A DNA stretch of 64,000 nucleotides from Capitulum mitella (Eukaryota; Arthropoda; Thecostraca; Pollicipedomorpha; Pollicipedidae): NCBI GenBank assembly GCA_030062745.1, contig CP099854.1, forward strand, positions 4,439,301 through 4,503,300. Direction: 5' to 3'. A program made the position numbers and the translations under genes. Shown here piece by piece: positions 1 to 12,311 of this stretch. The notes under the pieces are model-generated. The model was not told the DNA's origin. It was given only the letters and a program-made list of their open reading frames with translations, and ran no database searches. Each line of letters begins with the position of its first letter. Positions within the stretch are counted from its first letter, which is position 1.

Positions 1-3000
1 GTGCACAGCCCGCACGGCAGGACAGCGCAGGGAGAGCATCGTTTACCCACGGGCTTCAACCGTGAGACAGCACCAGCAGCACAGTGTTACCAACCCACAC
101 AGCAGAACAACACCGGAAAACGAAACCCAACATGGACCCCGACATCTCCGGCGCCAAAGGATTTCGCTTCGGATGATAACTTTTTCGAGCCTGGGAATTT
201 GTGTTTTCAATTACAGGGCTGCGGTCAGACAAGCGGCGAAGTAAGTCGACCGCAGACATTCCACCGGTCACGGCTCAACGTAACGAAGGCGCCGGCTAAG
301 GCCGACCGTCAGGCGGCGCAGTCCACTTCCTGCAGAGCGCCGCCGCCGGCCAGGGCAGCGGCGGCGCTCCCGTCCGACCGGCGAACGCCAGCGCGGCCCC
401 GCCGTCCGTGCATTCCGCCAGCGCCAGGCATTCCGTCGACGCCAGTGGGTCGGAAGCCGCGGTACCGCCGGCCGCGGTGCCTGGAAACGCTGCCATTCGT
501 CGAGGGGGTCGCCTCGGGCCCGGTGACGTCACCTCGTTTGTTTACCTTCGGCGCGCCTGGAAGAGCGCGGCTAATATTGACCGGCCGACGAGACGCGTGT
601 GCGGCTCTTGACAGACGCGCCCGCCCGCTGCGGGGGCCGCTACGGGGGGGGGGGAACAGCACGCGAGGTCGCAGTCCACCGGCCAGCCCACTCTCCCGGC
701 AGTGACGTTGACCACCGGCCTGCAGTACTTCATGCGGGTCAGCGAACCCATCGTGCCCGTGATGCCTCCGGACCTCGTTCCCAGCGGCGCGGCGGCCCCG
801 CTGCCTGAGCACGAGCAAACCAGCGCAGCAGAAAACCAGCGAACCAGCACAGCAGCTCGGCGGACGAGTACGGAAATAATGACACGGCCGGCCTCGCAGC
901 GTGCTGAATTCGCGTGCAGCGCCCAGCTGACTGTAGGCGAAAGCAGCTCACGTGAGTTGGTTCAGTTAGTTCCCCCACCTCCAGTGTTGGAAATTTGGTT
1001 CCTGTTTCTGGTGTCCGAGTATGATTTTCGTTTTGGAGCGCAAAATTCTGCAAACAGTAATGCTGGTTTAAGTTGGCATTCTTGGTGTATGTCAGTTATG
1101 ACATCATACCTGTTTCTTACTGAATGGGAGCACTCATTTCTTTCGCAGAGTTAGCAATTCATCAGCATGATTATAACGTCGCTTTTTGATAGAGGCACAG
1201 GATCAAACCTGTGGAGTGCAAAATGTTTTTGGAGCACATGTCTCCTGGTGTTTTTTAACACGACGAAACACGACCTTTTCCAACCTTGCCCGTCTCTCCG
1301 CCCAAAGCAGCGCGGCGCGGTAACTGACGCCCCAGCACGGTCGCCAGTTCAGCCAGGTCGCAGCGAACCGTGAACCGACGCATCTGGGCCGGCAATCTCG
1401 CCACATATGTTTACGCTTTCGTATCGCGCCTGCGGCAGGCGCTATCGCCTGCAATTACGTAGCCTTGGGCCGGTTCAAACAGACGCTGAAACCGGATGCG
1501 CCGACATCGCCGCGCAAAAAAATAACAGTCCACTGCCTCGGGAGGAACACGAACTCTTTCCGAGGTCTGCTCCAACCGTCCAGTGCATGCCGTTACGTCC
1601 ACTGCCGACCAACAAACTGGGCTGTGACACGGACTCATTGCGTTATGAAATGTTAACAGCAGTCAGGGCAGTTCTGTCTCGTCCGCAAAACAGTAAAACC
1701 AGCAACACGCCTTGTGTGCGCGCATGAATAAGCTCCATTTCGTTCCCGCTTGTATCACTAATTTCCCTTTATGTGTTTCACAGTGCAATGCTCCTGAACG
1801 TGCTCATGCTCTCTCCTGCTGCACGTATACGAAGCTGTACGATTGGGCGTTCAACTACCTTCGGGTCGAGGCTCATTTCGAGTCTTTTTGACCGTGGATT
1901 GCCGACAGAACTGACTGGAATTGGAACCTCTTTGAAAAGCCAAACATGTGATTTTTCGGCCATGGACTCAGACAATGGACCGTGCGCACGTCAGTGAAGT
2001 AATTTCACTGTGCATTTACCCAGCGACGGCAGCCTGCAAATGACCCTTTTATGCAAAAGTCCGCGTTATGACGTATGAGACATTACGAAAAGATGAACTG
2101 TAATCAAAACACGGAAAAATACATTTCTGTTTCGGGCTGATACGGGACACGAAAGAACGGGCCATACGTCAGTGCAACTTTTGATGCTAAAAGGCTACGG
2201 CTTCTGAGCGATATTGAAGTGGAATCGATAAGAGGTTCGAGGATGAGTGCATGCTTCGCTTCCAGGCGGTGCGGCGCCCGCGCTGCGGGCCGGCAGCGTT
2301 TGGCCGTCGGTACCGACAAAACACGGTACATGAAGCTACACTGTGGTGCATTTTTCAAGGCACTGGGATCTCTGGATCTCCAGCACTACACCCAGGCCTC
2401 GAAGACGCTTCGAAACGGCTTTTCCACATAGCCATCACTTGCGCGTAGCCCGTGCAGCGCGCAGTAGAGCGTGCTGTAAACCGTGCGGTCCGGCATTCAG
2501 TTCCCGTTCCAAGCTGACGCGTTTCGAGCCGAGCCGATCCGTGGTTCTCGAGAATCCTCGCCAGAATCGAAACGATGCTTTTCCTGTTAATAAGCCTCCT
2601 TTTACACGCTATATATTTGCACGACGAATTCCACGTGAAGTGCGTAATACGCACCAACGACGGGTCGCAGTGGGACGAAAATTAGCCGAAACACTGGCGG
2701 AGCGCGAGGAAGTTCGAACAGCGCCCGGCACGTGCCGATCCGTCAGCACGTTTGGGCCCTAGACCGGAGCAAAGATTTCACGACTGGTATAGGGAAGTGA
2801 CAGCACTGCTGCCTGAAAAGCTATGTGGAGGAAAACGTTTGCAAGCTGACGCATTGCAAATGCTGCTACATGAAAGTCAAAGATCTCAGCTATCTTCTGG
2901 CGGAAAAGTCATTATTTTGTGCCCTGTAGCTGCCAAGCTACCAGCCTTCAGAAAACATCCCGCACGGGCTGAGTCGGGCCTCTCAATTTGACCTTTTACC

Positions 3001-5600
3001 TGTCAGTTGAAGTCAAGGCCCTATCTATGGTTGAAGCTGAAGCTGAGTAGAAGTTCAGCTGAAGTAAGACGCACTCGGCCTTTGGTCTCGGTCGTTCTAA
3101 CTGTAGACAACATCCACAACAATGCCTTTGGAAAACAATTCAGAAACCCGCTTTTTAAGTCCCACTTCCAGAAGCAAGAGTGTCCTTCCATGACCATATG
3201 ACCAAATTACGTTGGATACGAAGTCTGAATGTTCAAAGAAAACATTAGGTCAGATCACACGATTCCCCGCCGTTCTGTTTTCTTGAAGTTTCAGCTCACA
3301 CCGCTGTTAATCTGCTGTCGTAACCAGAATCTCCACAAGGAGAAATAACAAGCTTGTAGCGCCCAATGAGATCCCGGGTTTCTTTTTCTAAAGATTAAGG
3401 AGGCTAAAAACACACACAGCGCTGCGCAGTTTGATGTTTCGTCGGAGAATCAGTGTCAATTGAGGACAGCCGTCCTGTATGGCTATGACGTCAGCGGGGA
3501 CGTCGTTGTAACCGACACAAATGGTCCGAAACGGACGCCCCTGACCATCAGCGGCCCTGGCCAAAAACAGACGTCCCAGCAGCCATCCAAATGGTCCTCG
3601 ACCCCGACCAAGCCAGGCCGCGTCAAAGCTTCATCTCCTGGACCATGGGTGGAGCTGTGATACAGAAGGAGATGCACGTGCATCCCGATCCTACAAAATA
3701 CATTAAAAATGCGTTTATGGCAATGTGTGGGAAGAACAGAACCCAGGATGGCATTTCCATCCTAATAAATTTCCTCCAACCTCCGTTCCTGCCCTGGCAA
3801 AGGCGCGATGAAACGTGACGTCACCAGAAACTAACTCACCGTCCTTGTCTCGGAGGTGAACGACGCAGAACGTCCGAAAGAATTCCTGTTCCTTGCATGC
3901 TGAATGTGGTAGCTCAGAAGATTAACCAACATGCTTTGCTGCCTGTTCGGGGATTATCTGCTGATTTGAGTCCTGTTTTGTTTTAATTTGTTTCGTTTTT
4001 ATCTTTCGTCCGTAACAGTTTTCGCAAAGGATATGCAATGGTGCTCAAGGTGAGTTTCCCGTAACATACGGAGGAAGATTGGCTTTTAGTACCGTTCTGC
4101 ATTAGCTAGGATACAATCTCGTGGAAAGTTCAAAACACGTCATCGGGGCAACTTTTCCTGCGCCAGTCTACTAGAGTTTATGAGACAAACAGACACATGC
4201 AAATTTACAGTGTAACAGAGGTTTCCTTCGCTTCAGTTGTCCATACGACTGATGTTGAAGTTATTGATAAAGTTCGTTCCTAAACTCGGAATTCGATAAA
4301 TCTGGGTGATTTTATGACTAAAGTTAAAAAACGTTTTGTTTTGCGGGTAATTTAAAACGGATCTGTTCCATGTCATATCCTTTGGTCGTTTCTCTCGAGG
4401 GCGTCTTACATACTAGAGACCACTTTCCAGAAGTGACGGCATAGATTCCCCGAACATTTCGACAGGTAACCTTGGGCGGGCACGTAACTTTCTTAAACGG
4501 ACTACGGGTGCCACCACATGCATTATATTGGGGACTCATCACTGTGGTCCTCACTTCACAAGGTTCCGTGTTAAACTGACCGATTTTTGGGTGCCCAGTC
4601 AGCACTGGCGGCGACGAAATAGCCGCAAAAGAAAACAAAACTACCCGCCCCTGATCAAACGCCGAGGGGTGTGGAGACCGGCCGGTGGCCAGCGGCCCAC
4701 ATCAGTCCATTCCAGGACCTGCCGCTGGACGAGGCGACGGCCCGCGGTACATGGTCGACGCACGGAGTCCAAACGGTTACCCATCGAAACGCTGCCTCCG
4801 GGGTGGCCGCGTTTCCCGGCGGCCAGTGACCCGAAGCCAGGCGGCGCTTGACCTGGTCCAAGACCCGTGACCCACCGGCAGACCTGATCGGCGCAGGACA
4901 CCGGGAAGGCAGCGACCGGTGACCCCGTCCCGGCCGGTCCTCCTCCCGGGACCCACCACCCCCGAGGTCACGACCCCGCCGCTGCGCGCACACGCGTCAC
5001 GGCCGCCCCTCCTGTCCGGCCTGGGCCCGCCCCTGACGACAACAGGCCCGGGCTGGCAGCGTGCCAGCTCCCGTGCCGCCGCCTCCGAGCTGGGCCGGCT
5101 CCGCACCTGGCTTCCTGGGCCCACAGCCCGGACCGAAGCTCGTCCGGACCGGCTAACGGGCCCGGCACGCGGCTGCACGCCATCTGCCCGACCGGAGCCG
5201 CCGCAGCCCCGGAAGTGCCCCACTTCGACTTTCTAACGGAGCCCATTACGGCGCGCGGCATCTCACAGGGCAGGTATAGGGCGGCGGCCCGGCCACTCAG
5301 CGGCGGCCTTCCCAGATTTGGCCGATTCCGAATTTACGGTTTGGCATAAAAAGGAACTGACCAAAAAACGCAACATCTTTGAAAGCCAGTGAAACCCGTT
5401 TACCTGTCAGGCCGGCACGCTACGGACGAACCGATTCGCCTTGGCAGGTCACGTGACCGTGTTCGGACGGCGCGATTGGCCGACAGACGGCCGCTCGGCC
5501 GCCCTCCCCTCCTCAGCTGGTCGCCCCGCGGCCCCGGGTCAAAGGTCACCGGGCGCACGTGCTGCCCGTCTGCGTCCGGTGCGCCTCAGGGCTGGCGGTC
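1..5600. other. No supported gene; CpG-rich blocks in unique sequence
   Basis: CpG-rich blocks lie at about 250-960, 1300-1500 and 4640-5240, separated by AT-richer sequence (about 2960-4600). Open frames in the GC-rich blocks run on both strands at once and show no recognisable domain. A short block on the plus strand near 702-830 follows a plausible acceptor and has a protein-like hydrophobic pattern, but there is no matching donor or homology. Perfect TGACGTCA palindromes occur at 524, 3486 and 3816. Confidence 0.5.
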
Positions 5601-5624
5601 TCCAGAGGATCACGCTCGCCTTAC

Positions 5625-5672
5625 GGTGTCCCCAGGAAGGGCATGTGAAAGAGGAGGACCACATAGAGCAGA
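5625..5672 (-). CDS. Candidate 48-bp internal exon, hydrophobic segment
   Basis: On the minus strand a strong pyrimidine tract (cttcttgcgctcctag) ends directly at base 5673. The donor GTAAGG begins at 5624. The 48 bases between them read, in one frame, as a hydrophobic membrane-like stretch (LLYVVLLFHMPFLGTP). I do not recognise a family, and 16 residues can be hydrophobic by chance. The splice signals are the main support. No neighbouring exon could be joined to it, so it may be a false positive. Confidence 0.2.
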
Positions 5673-5699
5673 CTAGGAGCGCAAGAAGAAGAGAAACTG

Positions 5700-8600
5700 G
5701 CCTGCTGGAGACAGCAGAAGGTCGTCCGGAACACGAAAATACGAACCCAAGAACAAGTTCGCTTTTCACGTCCGATTTCGGCCTTTAGTTGTCCCTATCC
5801 GATGACGACGGCAAATGCGTGGCATCAGACCTACCTACCTCTGTATACCGTAGCTCACCCATCTTGCCAAATTGCGTAGGCACTGCTCAAGATATCTTTA
5901 CTTTCAGGCACTGCTCTCCTAGCCCTGTAGTGTTCTACGTACAAGGCAGCCGACGTGGCGACATCGTCACCTCCTTTGGCTCGATTGGTACGCGTGAGAC
6001 GCCAGCTCCGACTGACGCCGTTAGCTGTCTGTATGGCTTCTCGGCAGCGCCAAGCTGGGCGCAGATACACACCATTCATCCCGAACAGCGGAAAGGTCGC
6101 AATGCCGGATTTCCGGCCACTGTGTGAGAGACCTTTGATTCTTCGACTATGACACGTCACCGGCAATCAGTCGTGTGGCGCTGGCACGTCCGGCCAAATG
6201 GGTTCTGCTCTTTGACGGCAGATCAGACACCTGACACCTTGCCGTACGGATTCTGCTCTTTGACGGCGAATGAACCGAACCCATGGACGCCGCTGTGCGG
6301 TCTTCCTAGTCGAGAGGTGCGACGCTGCTTACAAACTACATCGTAGACGCGAGATAAGAGGGAGAGGAAAAAATCGCGGGAGGCAAAGAGTCGAAACGAG
6401 AACAGGAAAAAAAGAGACGACACGAGGCGAGACGAAAACGGCAGCCAGGTACGCAGGGAAGCATTTCATTCATCTTTTCTGTGTTTTATATGTTTCATCC
6501 CTGTTTACCTTTCACTCCACCCCTCTCCGGAAAACACTGTGTACGTCCCTGCACTACACGTGAAAAATGAGTTTCATGGAATGCCGACTTCTGGCATGAT
6601 TGGGAAGTAAAAGCGCCCTGTTCATTTGCACGCCCATTTAGCCCGCCCCGACTGGGGGGACAGCTGACCGCCCCCCCCCCCGAGATTTTTCTGAGATTGC
6701 GAGAGGACGAACAAACACAGAGCCACGAAACTTTGCGTACCTTTTGCTTATCATCTTTACACCTTGTGTCAAAGTTTTGACCTCAGGTCAAGTCAGGTGT
6801 CTCACCTAGGTCAGGTCAAACGGACCTACGTCCAAAAAGTTTAGCGCCCTGTAACTTTTTCGCAAAACAAGATATCGCAATAATACTTTCAGGGATTAGT
6901 GATCCTGATAGATGCAACAAATCTGCTACCTCAGATTTTCCGGAATTTCCCGGGTCATTGGCCTAAGGTTAAGCCCATTTTCAGGACGTCATGTCGCCGT
7001 TTTTTCGGGAATTGACGGAATATTTCAGAACATTTTTTAGTGCGGAGTGAAGCAGATATCTAGTTAACGTCACCGGGCAAAGTATCAATGACTTCCATGC
7101 TTTGACCTGAGGTCAGGCCACGAATAACTGTAGTGAGCCGAAATGTACCATCGTCAAAATCAGCGATGAATTACTCAGAATGGGTAGAAAATGGCGGAAC
7201 TGGCTTGCACAGACGTAAGTAATACCAAGAACCTCAATAAGTTTTAAAAAATTGCATATTTTGGGAATAAACAAGCTCTCGCAAATAAAGCTCGGCCGAT
7301 TGTGTAGATTGGTAACTAATGAATTTTTCTAAAATTTAAGCATGAAAAACCATCACAAGAACCAATAAGATCAATAAAATTCAAAAGGGTAGGTTTTTCG
7401 CAAAAATAAAGGAACGCTAAAATTAGTTCCGTTCATTTCTTACTGCGTACGTCTGTGGCGCACGCCGACAGCCGGCGTGAAACTTGCCGTGTCTTTAACT
7501 CAATGTTTCGGCGTATATATTGAACAAATCCGAGAAATTAGATGTGTATCGGCATTTACGGACCTTTACTTGTGCGCTGTGGCTTTACCTATGCGTTATT
7601 AGTCACAGCCCTTGAAGTTCAGGCCGTTTCTCGGTCTCATGCAGTCGGCTATGAGAAAATGTACATAGGACATAAATTGCTTACATGTTATGTAAAACTA
7701 AAAAAAATGACCAGTTTCGAGCTCTACTCGTCACAAGCGTTCCAACGGTGTGCTTATTTTTGTCGTGCGACCAACTGTTCGTGAGTTACAGGGCTGACGG
7801 CCAACTGCCCCCCCCCCCCCAGTCGAGCGTGATCGTCGCCGACCGGTGGTCGTGCGCAGGTTAAATCATGGCAGCTATTCGAATTTTCAGATTCCCATTT
7901 GTTTACCAATACCTGGTTACATAATTTTGCTACATAAAAGTCCATGGAAGCAGCTGATTTTCATGATAAATGTTTAGCGTGCCGTCAATACAGCACACCC
8001 GGGTGGTATTACGGCCTTTTGGCCAGCTGCCAGCTGACCCGCGAGTGAACCGTCCAGCGCCGAAGCATCTCGAACCCGTCTTGCCAGGACGGGGAGATCC
8101 CACCGTCCGAGCCAGCGGTCACACCAGCCCTGCACGTTAACAAGACGGCCGAAGAAGATACAGCAGACTTCTTGCAGCATGAGCTTGTGGAGTGTGGGTT
8201 ACCCGAGCTTCACCCTCTCCCCCCCCCCGCCACGCCCTCCCGCCTGTGAAACAGCCGATGAGCAGGTGACATGACGGTTGGCTGAATAGTACAGACCGCG
8301 GATCGGATGGGCATGGTGTGGTGAATATCAGCCGAAGGCTGACACCGGGGGCGTGATTCTCTACGCGGTTCGGCCAGGGACGTCGTGGCCGGGGGTGGGG
8401 GGACAGGGAAGACAACTGCCTGTTACTTTTTTTGTGGCAGCATTTAACTATTATCCTATGGCGTTGCATGGAATGGGAAGAGGCAAAATCACGTTTGCCC
8501 CCCCTCCCCCTCCATTTGCCGTCTCCCCAGAGGTTTCACCGATCATGAAAGCGTAGTCAGCAGACGGCCGACCACTAGCCGTCAGGAGGGCCTGGTCTCT

Positions 8601-9780
8601 CTGTCAGGTGCTTCGGACTAAGGCTTTTACAGACGGCCACCAGTCGCCGCAGGACCAGCGAGATGTGCTCCGTGTTGACCACTCTCGCGGAATCTCGCGA
8701 AGTGTCGCTTTCCGCGAAATTATGCTGCCACCTGCCGAGCGGTTCTGTACTGCGTAAACTCAGCCCGTCTTCCTGGAGGCCCAATCCACTGGCTGCTGTT
8801 GAGTGCTGGAGGACGTGGCACAGCTGATTTCTTGAGTCACCCTCATTATTAGCGCGCGTCTCCGGAAATTCACTCTATTGGTTATGTACTGGTCATCGAT
8901 ATAATCTACAGCGGATTATATGGAGAGTTGTATGTTATCTTTCGTTCAGCATAATCCAATGACTCATTGATCCCTGAAGAGCAAAAAAAAATGGATAAGC
9001 CTCCTGTAGCCGACCTCATATCCAGAGATCGCCCACATGAAAAGAGGATCAGACATTTAAAGAATCGAACAAATCGATACCACTTGCGGAGACAAGACGA
9101 TATTGCCAAATCCGGCCAGGCATGAACATTTCTGTCTCCTCCGGAATGCGATAAGCGGACATGGAAATACAAGGCAAGGAAGTGCACGCCATGGCGCAGA
9201 AAATGGTGTTACGTTAATGACGGCAAAGCCGTCATGGCTCGTATTACACCGCAGTGCCGGCACCCGTGTCATCCAAGTAAGCTATCTACCAAACGGGGGA
9301 GAACATTCCATTAGCAAACCCGGTTGGACTAGCATGCTTTCCATGGATATGCCTGTGTGTAGCTGCTGACAGGGCAGGTAGGGCAGGCTGCGCCATACTG
9401 AGCATAACTTCCAAGTTGAGTACACGGTGTTTCCCAGTAAGGAATTACCACGGACTGACGGACTCAAGGGAACATCGTATGCAGATTTTGATATTTGCAG
9501 AAGCACACCTGTCACCTGGAGGAGACAGGTGAGCTTCAGGGACTACTCCCGTCTCAGTTATTACAACAAATCCAGCAGGATTCTGGCCGTGGGAGGAACG
9601 ACGTGGAATCCGCTTTCGAACCCTTGCCAAGCTCGATTCCGCAAAACATAATTTTTCGTCGTCCCGAAATCCATAAATAAAGGGAATAACGAAAAAAACA
9701 ATGACGTGCTGCAGGTATCACGCCCACCTCCTTGGAAGCAGGTAGTAGGTAGCAGTAGTAGAAGAAAGCAGAAGTTAGAT
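5700..9780. other. Intergenic or intronic sequence, no gene seen
   Basis: Open frames here are short and unconserved. Contents worth noting: a 19-base direct repeat (gattctgctctttgacggc and a near copy) around 6205-6266; a dispersed repeat at about 6750-6900; C homopolymers near 6671, 7810 and 8220; AT-rich sequence at about 7000-7550. Confidence 0.5.
6750..6900 (+). repeat. Dispersed repeat, copy 1
   Basis: This block contains a CAGGTCAGGTCA core, then a degenerate CTACGTCCAAAAAGT and a CGCAAAAC motif. The same order of motifs occurs at about 55870-55995, where the CAGGTCAGGTCA core is followed by AGACCTAAAAGTC and ATCGCAAAAC. The two copies are diverged but alignable over at least 100 bp, so I read them as old copies of one interspersed element. 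No coding sequence or termini are visible. Confidence 0.45.
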
Positions 9781-9783
9781 ACT

Positions 9784-9885
9784 AGAAGATACCTCCTGAA
9801 AGAAGAAGTAGAGGACAGCAGAAGATGCCTCCTGCAAGAAGAAGTAGAAGACAGTAGAAGATACCTCCTGGAAGCAGAAGAGAGC
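9784..9885 (+). repeat. 36-bp minisatellite, three copies
   Basis: Three tandem units begin with AGAAGATACCTCCTG or AGAAGATGCCTCCTG at 9784, 9820 and 9856. They are purine-rich on the plus strand. A second, 33-bp duplication (CCAGGTTTCACCAAATGG and CCAGGTTTTACCAACTGG) follows at about 9893-9958. The unit length is a multiple of three, so open frames run through it, but nothing else suggests coding. Confidence 0.85.
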
Positions 9886-10329
9886 ATCCATCCCAGGTTT
9901 CACCAAATGGCATTTCGCTACCCCAGTCCAGGTTTTACCAACTGGCACCTCGCTTCCCGTTTCCCGATTGGATCGCGAATCCGTTAGCTTTCTTCGAAGC
10001 CATCTCGAAAGTTTGCCAATTTTAGCGCGCTCGCCTGTTTGCCGGCCCAGTTCCACGTTTCGAGAAAGCGGCGCAACAGCGCGCCGGTTTCTCTCCGCGC
10101 TGTCCTGCGCTCCGGTGAATGGCGAGTCGGTTCACCCGAGTCAGACCGGCAGCCGCTGCCCGACACCGGCCGAGTCTCGGCATCACAAGGGATCTGATCG
10201 CCGCCGAGATTGCGCCGAGCAGCCGCCTTTCACCGCGCCGTGGCGCGGGGTCGCCGGCGTTACACAGAGCGTCCGCGGCCGGGCACGGGCGCCCGGCCGC
10301 TCCGGCCGACCGGCAGCCGGAGTCCACAC

Positions 10330-10680
10330 AACGGCACGCAACCGCCGCAGAAACCGACAGAAATTGGCAGGAACCTACACACAACCGCCGCAGAAACCTA
10401 CAAAAACCGACACACAATCGTCGCAAAAACCTACAGAAGTTGGCAGGAACCTACATACAACCGCCGCAGCAACCTACAGAAACTGGCAGGAACCTACATA
10501 CTACCGACGCAGAAACCTACAGAAACTGGCAGAAACCTACAGATACCGATACTAAACCACCGCAGAAACCCACAGAAACCTATGGAAACCGACGCACAAC
10601 CGTCGAAGAAACCTGCAGTAACCTACAGAAACCTTCACACAACCAACGCAGAAACCGGCCACACAACCATCGCAGCCTGA
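10330..10680 (+). repeat. Minisatellite, about 18/36-bp units
   Basis: Degenerate tandem units of the type AACCTACAGAAACTGGCAGG followed by a CCGCAGA-type segment run through this block. Spacing alternates between about 18 and 36 bases. The open frames across it (on the plus strand, rich in Q, N, T and P) are products of the repeat. The array abuts a CpG-rich block at 10050-10330. Confidence 0.8.
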
Positions 10681-10699
10681 TCCGGAGATCTACAGAGAC

Positions 10700-11700
10700 C
10701 AACACGCCGACTGCACCGAGGTGTCCCTATTCCCGACACTGCTGTGATTCCAAGAAACCGGGAAAAAAACATCGACGCTACGTCCCCTTACCGTCCCACA
10801 GCTGAGAGGTCACAGTTCCAATTACCCCGCATGGAGAGACATAGATTCCATCTTCTTTCGAAGCAAATAAGCGTGGCCCAGGTCCGTCCAGTCAGCCGCA
10901 ACGGACCAGCAATCGTTGCCGACAAAATGGCGGAAAACCGCTTGTCCCCCACCGCAGTCAGGCGGGCTAGCGACGGCGACCGTGACAAGCGTCCGCTACT
11001 GCGGCCCGCGGACGGTACAGGAAAGTCCCACGTGGTGCCACGCCCCTGGCCGACCATACGTGGATCGGATCACGGCTAAAAACGGACCGACTCGAACGAG
11101 GGCCGTTTGTCGCTCGGAACAGGATCGGTCGGCGACCGCGCACGGAGTGTCTCGTGAGGACTCGTAAGAGCTTCAACAATGGGCTCACATCAGTCGGCCA
11201 CCCACTACAGCCACCGACCCCCTCTCTCATCCCCTCCCCTCCCGCTCCCCTCCAGCCACAGTCTGGAAGTCAGCGATCACGTCCCAGTCGCTGTCAGATC
11301 CGGGCTCGGCGCCGTCCCCCCTCCCTCCGCCCTCCCCCCCCCCGGCCGGACTCCAACGCCCACGCGCGGCGCCGAGTCACGACTCGGCCGTCGACTCCTC
11401 ACGCCACGGCCGGACTCGCGGCCGGCGGGTGCCCTTGGGTGACCTTGGCCGTCCCTGGTGCGGCCGCCCGCCGGAGTTCGCATCTGGAGGGAACTCCGGC
11501 GGTGAGCGAACTCCACTCGGAGTGCCGACGGCTCAGTCTAAACGCGCCGGCCCTTCCGGCGAACTCGCTGCCTGATCCTGCCGCGCGCTCAGGACGATCC
11601 TCTTTCTCACCATGCCGTCAACCAGCTCCCAGATCGGCCACGTCAGCAGTTCGTCGCCGGGCGCGGGTTCTCTGAGCGACTTAGCCTCCCCCCAACTCGC
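10700..11700. other. CpG-rich stretch, no gene recognised
   Basis: This stretch is very GC- and CpG-rich from about 10960 to 11680 and open in several frames on both strands. None of the translations matches a family I know. It lies just downstream (minus strand) of the phosphodiesterase-like exon and its donor-like array, so it would be intronic in that gene model. Confidence 0.4.
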
Positions 11701-11710
11701 GACCACCACC

Positions 11711-12112
11711 GAGAAGAAGTCCCTGGTGACCTCGCCACCCACCTCATGAAGAGGCCCTAGGTGACCTCACCACCCGCATCATAACCTAATCTGGTCAACA
11801 TGCCACCTACATCATGAAAACGTCCTAGCTGAAACCGCCACCTTATTCACGGCGATGTTCTTGTTGAGTTCGCCACCAACCTCACGAAGAAATCCGTGTC
11901 AGACTCGCCAAACACATGAACGAAGACAGACACACATGCCTCCCGAAGAAATCACTTACAGACTCACCACCTAACTCGTAAAAGAGTCATGAGCAGGCTC
12001 ACCAACTACCTCATGACATGGCCCCTGGTGTTTGGCCCACCAACCGCCCCACGACGAAGTCACTGGCGGGTTGGCCACGTACCTCATGAAGAAGTCCTTG
12101 GTGAACTCCGGG
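11711..12112 (-). repeat. Tandem array of 5' splice-site-like units
   Basis: About ten to eleven degenerate units of roughly 35 bp. Read on the minus strand, the best units contain a copy of the end of the PDE-like exon followed by a donor-like sequence, such as CTTCATGAG then GTGGGTGG at 11738-11752. The exon-proximal unit is the real exon end and donor (CTTCATGAG then GTACGTGG). Units farther from the exon are more diverged, for example ATGATGCGGGTGG and GTGAGGTTGGTGG. The array therefore seems to have grown from the exon/intron junction itself. Confidence 0.75.
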
Positions 12113-12311
12113 TGGTCGTCGAGCCAGGCCTCCACCTCGGCGGCATCGACGTCGGCCGGCAGCCGCGAGCCCGACTTCGGCCTGCGCAGGCGCGCCTCCG
12201 ACTCGGACTCGGACTCGGCCGGCGCGGCGACTCGCTCCGCGGCGGCGTCCGGCGGCGGCGAGTCGCCGCCCTGCTGCGCGGCCAGCGCCGCCAGGTCCGG
12301 GGCTCGCCATA
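12083..12311 (-). CDS. Exon of a PDE5/6/11-family phosphodiesterase, N-terminal part
   Basis: This exon would encode part of the region before the GAF domains of a cyclic-nucleotide phosphodiesterase. That enzyme class hydrolyses cGMP, and in PDE11 cAMP too, in the cytosol. The 229-bp block is bounded on the minus strand by an acceptor (CTGAC, then cccgcccctgtctcggcag) and a donor (ATGAG then GTACGT). The frame has about 75 codons: an Ala-rich start, an acidic serine run (AESESESEAR), then AAEVEAWLDDHPEFTKDFFM. VEAWLDDH matches the N-terminal motif I know from PDE5, and the HPE...M-R part resembles PDE11. The frame has no usable start codon and a stop just upstream of the acceptor, so an earlier exon is needed. 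The acceptor is phase 1 and the donor phase 2. No GAF or catalytic exon is seen in the window, so subtype is undecided. Confidence 0.62.

Noticed and set aside
1-705. 234-codon plus-strand frame open to the window edge
   Set aside because: Low-complexity Pro/Arg composition, no start, no domain, and competing open frames on the other strand.
702-830. Possible plus-strand exon (TTGLQYFMRVSEPIVP)
   Set aside because: Protein-like pattern after a CCGGCAG acceptor, but no donor, no homology, and open frames on the opposite strand.
4324-4638. Cys-containing 104-codon minus-strand frame
   Set aside because: The cysteine spacing does not fit any small secreted domain I know, and there is no signal peptide.
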